NCBI GenBank assembly: GCA_009746045.1
Contig: RPFO01000213.1
Coordinates: forward strand, 11,811,553-11,875,552
Length of the DNA stretch: 64,000 nt
Reading direction: 5' to 3'
Source: Mesostigma viride
Taxonomy: Eukaryota; Streptophyta; Mesostigmatophyceae; Mesostigmatales; Mesostigmataceae
The translations under genes and the position numbers were made by a program. Under the pieces are notes generated by a model. It saw nothing but the letters and a program-made list of their open reading frames with translations. It did not search any database and was not told the origin of the DNA. Shown here one piece after another: positions 58,601 through 64,000 of this stretch. How positions within the stretch are numbered: the stretch's first letter is position 1; each line of letters opens with the position of its first letter.

Positions 58601-60857
58601 CACTTCATCCCAGAGCGTCTACCGCATGCCCTCGCTGGCTGCAGTGTCGGCACACAGCCTACGGCTGCGGCACGCGGCAGCGGCAGCCATGACAGCTGGG
58701 CCGAAGAGCCACAGCAGCAGCAGCCGCAGCGGTGGAACTGACAGTGACGGCAGCTACACCATCTCGCCTGCATCCAGCCCCACCACTTCCTATGTGTCGG
58801 CCTCATCGTCATTGTCGACAACGTCATCATTTGCGTCGGCGGCGTCATCCTTGCCAACAGCACTTGGGTCCTGCACCGTCTCTAACTCCCATCCCAAGGC
58901 AAAGGAACCGGCATTGAGAAAGGGAACCACTTCAGCCAAGGCTGCCCAAGTCAATGGCCCTGCCACCACCAACTCTGCGCAGATAGCTAACGGCACCAGC
59001 AGCGCCAGCACCAGCATCACCGACGGCAGCACAGGACTAGCGGGTGCCTCTTCTGCCTGGGTGCCGGTGGATCTGGGTGCCACGTACTTCCTGCTCAACC
59101 CTGGGGGAGATCTGGTGTCCACACAGGCGGCGCTGGAGGCATTCTGCACCGCCCAGAAGGGCTGGACGGTGCGTTCCCTACACATCTCCTGCCTCGGTGC
59201 CCCTCTAACTCCCTGCCCCTCTGATTAACGTGGGGGATTTTGCAGAAGTTTTGCTTTTGCATATTATGGACCACTCCCCCTTTGCTTAACAATTGCCCGC
59301 TTCAACCAATCAGCTTTCAGATTACGTGCCTTGTTTCCCAAAATATCTTGTCGTGTTATAAATAAGGTCACATGCCTTGCTTGCTATGCTGCTGATGGCT
59401 TGCTTTGTTATTCCTCCCCTCCTTGTGGCCATGATCACAGGGCAAGGTGGGTCGATTGCCATTGTTGCCCTTCTTCCCACTACCCCTAAAACTTCCCAAC
59501 GTGCACCCTTGCTTGTCTGTGCCTCACATAATTACAGGGCAAGGCGGGCCAGGTGCCGACATCGCAGGAGCTGGCGTCAGTGCTGCGCTCGTTCGAGATG
59601 TTTGTCTACTGCGGGCACGGCACGGGTGGGTAGTCAGCGCGTGCCCTGGTGTGTGTAGCGCGTGCCCTGATGTGTTTTTGAAATGATTATTATGTGTTTT
59701 TGCATATCCTGTGTTATCCTGTGTTGTTATGTGTTGCATGCACCTCATGTCTCCCTGGTGGAAACTGCAGATGTTCGAAGGCCATGCACATGCGCCCTCC
59801 TAATGCTGCTGGCTCGGGTGACCAGTGGCACGGCACCTTCGACCCTTACGGAGGCTGTTGGATGACCTGTGCATGCACATGACTCTGATGTCAGTATCAG
59901 GCTACATTATGCTGCTCTGCTGTCCTACAAGCTTGTCATTACTAAAGCTGCAAGGATGTGTGTCCGCATGCACGCGCGGTTGTGGCAATCTCTCATGTGC
60001 GAGCTTACAAGGTCACGTTCTTGCTGGGAGATTTTTTTTCCCTTACCATGCCAAGGGCTATAGGTGCCTCCTGGCAAAATCTGGGGGATATAACCGGCAA
60101 ACACGCATCTGCTAAACAACACCTCTGTTTCCAACATTGTGTTCGACGACTCGCTTATGGTTCTCATCAGCCCGCCTTCCTCTTGCCATCACCACCCACC
60201 GCAGGCGAGCAATACATCCCTGCGCGAGCCGTGCGACAACTTCCCCGCTGCTCCTCGGCCCTTCTCATGGGCTGCAGCAGCGGCCGGCTACTGCCCCACG
60301 GTGACTACGACCCCTCCGGCATGGTGCTCTCCTACCTCATGGCCGGGTGCCCCGCGGTGGTGGCCAACCTGTGGGATGTCACGGACCGGGACATTGACCG
60401 TTTCAGCGCCGCGATCATGTCCCGCTGGCAGGAGACGGCCTTGATCTCTGGCAGCGCCACCGGGGCACCTTCGTTATCTGGTGGGAGGAGCAGTGGGGCC
60501 ACTGGGGGAAATGGTGGCCTTCACAAAGAGTTTGCCAACGATGATGATGATGATGATAATTCCAGCCGCAGCTCATCTCCAACGACAAGTCATTTGGGCA
60601 AGGCTGCCATGGGGGCCAAAGCCAAGAAGGGGAAAACAAAGGTCCCGGAACTGGAGAGTAATAGGCATCTGGGGGAATGGGACAGGAATAGCTCCCAGCC
60701 TGGCTCGAGTAGAGATGCTGGCATGCTTCCTCCATCGTGTATTGCCGCATCGATCGCCCCAAGCCGTACGGTGTGCCGTCTGCCGCACCTGATCGGCGCG
60801 GCTCCTGTGTGTTACGGGTTACCGGCTTACCTGTGCCTTTCGGATCATGCGGACTAA
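36941..60857 (+). CDS. ESP1: Separase (cohesin-cleaving cysteine protease), 24-exon gene (model)
   Basis: Exons by eye: 36941-37644, 38570-38849, 39102-39212, 40770-40919, 41319-42286, 42900-43008, 43907-44044, 44478-44927, 45274-45468, 46174-46431, 46913-47053, 47215-47346, 47987-48187, 48426-48962, 49674-49760, 50386-50901, 51462-51588, 52128-54548, 55096-56059, 56391-57053, 57387-58365, 58569-59168, 59538-59625, 60205-60857. All phases agree; total 3,823 codons plus stop. Separase cuts the kleisin subunit of cohesin at anaphase. An N-terminal helical region (to ~1,700) is followed by a disordered stretch and the C50-type catalytic region (~2,830-3,823). That region has ELETGCLGPWK, LILDKNLQ, LPWESLP, VYRMPS, FLLNPGGDL, YCGHGTG, LLMGCSSG and LIGAAPVCYG. 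Known separases are ~2,100-2,200 residues, so this is exceptionally long. A TAG lies 18 bases upstream in frame; a CTGCAG right before the ATG leaves an upstream exon possible. The exon-20 acceptor is the least certain junction. Confidence 0.88.
38189..38377. repeat. (TCC)n array, ~62 copies, separase intron 1
   Basis: Perfect trinucleotide repeat. It gives false poly-Ser, poly-Glu and poly-Arg frames. It lies ~190 bases upstream of the exon-2 acceptor. Confidence 0.97.
39561..40033. mobile_element. Non-autonomous hAT-type DNA transposon with 8-bp target duplication
   Basis: Element of 473 bases starting CAGTGTTGGGCG and ending CTACCCTG, flanked on both sides by GTTGTCAC (39553-39560 and 40034-40041). 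An 8-bp duplication with CAG...CTG ends is typical of the hAT superfamily. The arms are rich in TTTAAGT/ACTTAAA motifs; the core is GC-rich. No transposase is encoded. It sits in separase intron 3. Confidence 0.82.
40213..40242. repeat. (GGCG)n microsatellite
   Basis: About seven GGCG units in separase intron 3. Confidence 0.9.
43145..43330. repeat. ~57-63-bp tandem repeat, three copies
   Basis: Unit contains GGGGCGTTGCGCAATCCTAT and TACAGACATCTAGAATAAGC, with or without AGATGAACA as spacer. In separase intron 6. Confidence 0.9.
45635..46083. mobile_element. Terminal-inverted-repeat element, 449 bp, probable 4-bp target duplication
   Basis: The ends are inverted copies: GAAACAGTTGGCGGCGGACC at the left and its complement at the right, ~25 bases matching. 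ACTT flanks both sides (45631-45634, 46084-46087). Inside, CGAGATCTATCGATTGCGCT occurs twice in the same orientation. No coding frame. It lies in separase intron 9, ending 90 bases before exon 10. Confidence 0.72.
49290..49574. repeat. (ATTC)n array, ~70 copies
   Basis: Tetranucleotide repeat interrupted once near 49486. Gives false His-Ser-Phe-Ile frames. Located ~100 bases before the acceptor of separase exon 15. Confidence 0.97.
51247..51439. repeat. (GACC)n array abutting a 3' splice site
   Basis: About 48 tetranucleotide units, then a short (AACC)n end, stopping only ~22 bases before the AG of separase exon 17 (51462). The usual pyrimidine tract is replaced by this repeat and its AACC/ATCC tail. 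Confidence 0.97.
52128..54548 (+). CDS. ESP1: Separase exon 18, 807-codon disordered region
   Basis: One 2.4-kb exon, entered in phase 1 and left in phase 1. Apart from short helical pieces near its start (LGEALEHYSAAAAQLVQLVD), it is Ala/Gly/Lys/Glu/Asp-rich and predicted disordered. A basic motif occurs twice: VRKRLRKVG (about 52954-52980) and RRQRLRRIG (about 53329-53355). In other separases this linker before the catalytic region carries phosphorylation and self-cleavage sites. No such site can be assigned here by eye. Confidence 0.8.
56391..59168 (+). CDS. ESP1: Separase exons 20-22, pseudo-caspase and start of the catalytic domain
   Basis: Exons 56391-57053, 57387-58365 and 58569-59168. 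Conserved blocks run in the family order: VPPGTAVCTLAASPDGTALL, ELETGCLGPWKCLLL, MPLVLILDKNLQ, LPWESLPIL, VYRMPSL, then ATYFLLNPGGDLVSTQ. Low-complexity insertions (Asn/Gly/Gln-rich in exon 20, Gly/Ser-rich in exon 21, ~110 Ser/Thr-rich residues in exon 22) lengthen it. Confidence 0.85.
59433..59460 (+). repeat. Decoy copy of the separase exon-23 acceptor
   Basis: GATCACAGGGCAAGGTGGGT resembles the true junction ATTACAG|GGCAAGGCGGG at 59531-59548, about 99 bases downstream. The reading frame soon diverges. Confidence 0.6.
59538..60857 (+). CDS. ESP1: Separase exons 23-24, catalytic His and Cys, C terminus
   Basis: Exon 59538-59625 ends within the His motif FVYCGHGT|G (CAC at 59616-59618). 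Exon 60205-60857 continues GEQYIPARAV and carries the catalytic Cys in LLMGCSSGRL (TGC at 60273-60275). His and Cys are 26 residues apart, as in human separase (H2003, C2029). GCPAVVANLWDVTDRDIDRF follows, then a ~120-residue Ser/Asp/Lys-rich insert, and the family's usual end CRLPHLIGAAPVCYGLP. Stop TAA at 60855-60857. Confidence 0.93.
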
Positions 60858-61728
60858 ACTATGCTGATGCCCGTGCACACTGATTGAGTTTTGTTAGTCC
60901 ACAGTCATCGCTGTTTAATGTTTGAGGCCCGATCTGAGCTCTGATCCGACTGTAGCAGCATGAGCGGCCTTCACTTTCTGTGTACATCTGTTAGAGTTCC
61001 CAGTTCCTGATTGGCAGGAAAGGTTGACCGGGCACACCCTGTTGCCCTTTCCTCACAACTTCAGGCATAACATGGACAACAGCGAACCTGTTATAACATA
61101 TGCCCCAAGAAGTAGGGGTTTACTAAGCCATGTGAAATCTCACAAGTATAGAAAGCCATGCTTGTGCACCGCATCCCCCGAAAGTGACAGCAAAACATAA
61201 TGATACACATGACTGCATAATGATACACATGACTGTTGTCTCTTTGATAATGATACACATGACTGCATCACGTGGGTACAAATCCTCCAGGAATATGGTG
61301 GGATATCATCCCAACTGTAGGGTATGTATCACCACCGGAATGGTGATCAATTACCACGTAAAACTGCATCATGGGAGGGGAAGTTCTCATGCAGTGTGAT
61401 GGTATTATATCTAGGTCTAGAGAGTCTAGTAGCAGCTAGGCTGCGGGCCCTGCGCCCTAAACCTGCATCACATTAGTTATAATGATTACATGTGACTGCG
61501 CGTCACGTGGGTATAAATCATCCATGAACGTAGGGTCGGGGATGGGGTGTAGAACAGCAACAGCCTATCTAGTGGTGAGACTTGGGTTTACTTTGTGGCT
61601 AACATAACTTTTGGCCATCGCTCTTTGCGGATCGATCGATCATCTGCGGGAATGCACCGGATGATATCACCGGGACTGCATGGCACATACGTCTCTAGCT
61701 AAGTAGCCTGTTTCTGAAAGTAGACACC
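60858..61728. other. Separase 3' flank with small dispersed repeats
   Basis: No gene. TAATGATACACATGACTGCA occurs three times in tandem (about 61198-61268). CACGTGGGTACAAATCCTCC (about 61270) and the related CACGTGGGTATAAATCATCC (about 61504) follow copies of an ATGACTGC-type sequence, indicating two copies of one repeat ~230 bases apart. Confidence 0.6.
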
Positions 61729-62088
61729 TTGATCCTCCTATGGCAGGGTCCCCTTGTCCCGTTGCACCCCACTGGCAAACTTGCGAGCACCCCGCACCGA
61801 CGCGGCGCGACCCAGACCTATGTGACACAATTGCTTGAGGATGCAGGGCTTTTGGGACTATATCTGTACTCCGCCCCGGCCCGCATGATAGACAAGGAGA
61901 AATGGGCTTCCGTCTGCGATAAACACCTTCCTAATAAAGGCCGGGGCCGCATGCTCCTGTTTTATCCCCAGTACGGGCCTCGCGGCCCATTGCTAGAATT
62001 GCAGGCCGTAGAAGTCCGTAGGTGCATGTGGAGGTTATTGCCGCTGAGGATAGCCTCGACACTACCGCCTCGTCTGCCATTACAGTAG
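61729..62088 (+). CDS. Unrecognised ORF, 119 codons
   Basis: An open frame with ordinary residue composition (for example YVTQLLEDAGLLGLYLYSAP, KHLPNKGRGRMLLFYPQYG). I do not recognise a family. It lies among repeats, has no neighbouring exons that I can find, and may be the remnant of a mobile element. Expression is not shown by the sequence. Confidence 0.3.
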   Translation: MILLWQGPLVPLHPTGKLASTPHRRGATQTYVTQLLEDAGLLGLYLYSAPARMIDKEKWASVCDKHLPNKGRGRMLLFYPQYGPRGPLLELQAVEVRRCMWRLLPLRIASTLPPRLPLQ

Positions 62089-62142
62089 AGGACGGCTCAG
62101 ATGAGTATTATATCCCCCTCTAGTGACTATGTGGTTGGGGCA

Positions 62143-62218
62143 TGATTAATTAATCAATTAATAGACACGTGACTGCGTCACGTGAGCATAAGTCCTCAGT
62201 GGGAGGGGAACATGGGGC
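62143..62218. repeat. Second copy of the CACGTGACTGCGTCACGTG repeat edge
   Basis: TTAATTAATAGACACGTGAC and the following bases through GTGGGAGGGGAACATGGG match 14432-14492 in the same orientation, almost exactly. Only the right half of the 14-kb palindrome is present. Confidence 0.85.
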
Positions 62219-62539
62219 ATGATGCAGACGATATTTGTAACTTTCGTTTAGTTATTTTTTTCTAATGAGATTAGCATAGTACTCCGTGGCATGCCCATGC
62301 GCATGACACGCAAATACTTACTTATTTCTGAAGTTCCATGAATGGCCGCTGAGTTGTGAGCCACATTGAAGCCACAAGCGGGCATGGCGGACAGCAGAGC
62401 TCAGGACTTTCACGTCAGAGCCCCAAAATTCCGTTGGATTACTTGCATCCGATGAGCCTTTTTAGGGTGCATCTGCCAGTATAATCCTCGCCCCCCGTGC
62501 CGAAATTGGATCGAGCCCTCGAGCGAGCCCTCCCATCTG

Positions 62540-64000
62540 GATGTGCTGGCAGCCATCACGCTGTCCCCTCGTTCCGTGACCATCAAACCGTCGGCGTCAG
62601 CGAGGGCTGAGGACGACTCAGCCCCACGCTCGGCCCATTCCGACCCGCCAGACTACAACAGCTCTCATCTGCCAAGGTTCCCAACTTCAAACCAACGGCA
62701 CCCTCATCGCCCCATGCTGAGGCGGAGGCAGCAGCACCGCCCGCCATCATGCGGAGGCCCCGTTGTTGCACATCCCCTTCCTTCTGATCAGCGTCACCGT
62801 CCTTCTGCGTCTCTTCTTCTCCTTCTCCTCCCTTCCCTTGTAATACGTCTCCCCCGCCTCCTACGCCCTTTCTGGTTCCTCCCCTTGCTCGCCTCCGCGT
62901 CCGCCTGCCCTGCCTTCCCGTTCTCCTCCGCCTTTTCCTCCTTCTCCTCCTGCTGCAGCTGCAGCCGCGCCTGCTGCTCTCCCAAAGCCATTGCATGGTC
63001 GCCACTCATCGTGGGAGCTCCCTCGGCGGGTGTCGAGGACGGCAACAATGCTGCTGCTGCTGCTGCTGCTGCGGTTCTCCTGCTGTTGGTGGTGATGCTG
63101 GTGCTGGTGTTGCTGCTGCTGCCCAAGCCGCCTCATCTCCCACACCCACAGCTGCCGCTACGTCCGCAGACCTCTCCCCAGCGGCCACCTCGGCCAAGGT
63201 GTTCGACGGCACACACCTGCCGCGTCACCCGATGCAGAAAGAGAGCACGCACCTGCCCCAGCGACCGTGAGCGAAGCCACCTCCGGAGATGCGACTCTGG
63301 GAGAGGCAGTGGCCTCGAAATTCCCCCCCACCCTGGCCCCGCCATGGCTGGAGGAATCGGTCAATAGGCCAGAACTCCTGCCCTCAACCTCCAGCTTCTA
63401 CTGCGGCTGCTCAGCCGCCTGCGCATGCGCCGGCTCTGCCTGCTGTGCCCGTTGCGCCTGCTGTTTCCCGGCACCTCCCTGGCTGCCCGCTTTCTCCCAC
63501 AAGTCAGCCCCCCATGACTCCCTAGGTGCCACTGCCCCTGCCCTTGACCTTGGCCTTGACCTTGACCTTGGCCTTGGCCATGCCCCTGCCCTGCCCCTGC
63601 CATTGGCACTGCTTTTGCCCTCGGCCGAGGGACGTCGCCAGCGCAGCCGAGACGAGCCGTTTGGAGACCATCGCCGAGGCGGGGCCGTCCAGAGGCCGGC
63701 GAGCGGGCCGGGTGCGGGACATGAGTCAACATGCATCCTACCCTCTGTCCTTGGGGGAATCTTGCGACCCCCTCTCGTGCCGCCCGTCCGCTTGCCTGTC
63801 TGGTTGTCTATCCCCCTGCCGATCGGGTGTTTGTCGGCCGGATTGCCAGTCCAAAGACTGTCTTAATTCCGCAGGCTCTGCGGAGACTGCCGCTGCCGCC
63901 GCGGATGGCGATGATGGGGATGCTGAGATGGCGGGGGCGGCGCGGGGCGCGGGCGGATGCCCCACGTCGTTTGCTGTGTTGGGGGTTGGGGTTCATAGCA
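62540..64000. other. GC-rich low-complexity stretch, possibly part of another gene
   Basis: Open frames exist on both strands: plus 62543-63367 and 63267-63866; minus 63126-62794 with Gln/Glu/Lys- and Arg-rich residues. All are dominated by short repeats such as (CTG)n at 63050-63075 and (GACCTTGGCCTT)n at 63543-63580. On the plus strand TTAATTCCGCAG at 63863-63874 looks like an acceptor before a Glu/Asp/Ala-rich frame that runs off the window. The strand and exon structure cannot be settled from this sequence. Confidence 0.3.

Noticed and set aside
62543-63866. Two long plus-strand ORFs near the right end as a gene
   Set aside because: Composition is dominated by short repeats, with open frames equally present on the minus strand; kept only as an undecided region.

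Overview
This window looks like nuclear DNA from an intron-rich, repeat-rich eukaryote. I think a green alga (chlorophyte or prasinophyte) is most likely, but the species is not determined. The reasons are GT-AG introns with many GTGCGT/GTGAGT donors, GC-rich exons in repeat-swollen introns, a Penelope-like element with an N-terminal GIY-YIG nuclease (a layout known from green algae and some protists and invertebrates), and degenerate CCCTAAA tracts. There is no bacterial-style gene organisation. I found no convincing tRNA, rRNA or CRISPR array.

Layout. (1) 1-15.8 kb is a nest of retroelements. It holds fragments and one nearly full copy of a LINE with zinc fingers and a restriction-like endonuclease (LINE-A), two 5'-truncated copies of a second LINE family (LINE-B), antisense and sense pieces of a related LINE (LINE-C), and a Penelope-like element with ~570-bp direct pseudo-LTRs on the minus strand. 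The order of insertion can partly be read: LINE-B split an older LINE-C fragment and left a 12-bp target duplication. (2) 17.1-35.9 kb, minus strand, is a 15-exon gene that I assembled by eye with consistent splice phases. It encodes a ~904-residue type I membrane protein with a signal peptide, several protease-associated (PA)-like lumenal modules, one transmembrane helix and a short cytosolic tail. Its introns are filled with minisatellites, foldback elements and degenerate copies of its own exon edges. (3) 35.9-36.9 kb is a ~1.07-kb divergent intergenic region. (4) 36.9-60.9 kb, plus strand, is a complete 24-exon gene for separase, the cysteine protease that cleaves cohesin at anaphase. The model is 3,823 residues, far longer than plant or animal separases (~2,100-2,200). 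It has the catalytic His/Cys pair, the LPWES/YRMPS block and a canonical C terminus. Its introns hold a hAT-type non-autonomous transposon with an 8-bp target duplication, a second terminal-inverted-repeat element, and large TCC, ATTC and GACC arrays. (5) 60.9-64 kb holds small repeats shared with the 14-kb region, an unrecognised 119-codon ORF, and a GC-rich low-complexity stretch that may be part of another gene.

The two host genes are arranged head to head, with no obvious functional link (membrane or sorting protein versus mitotic protease). The most unusual signal is that exon-intron junctions of both genes are repeatedly copied into the neighbouring introns as degenerate or near-perfect tandem pieces.
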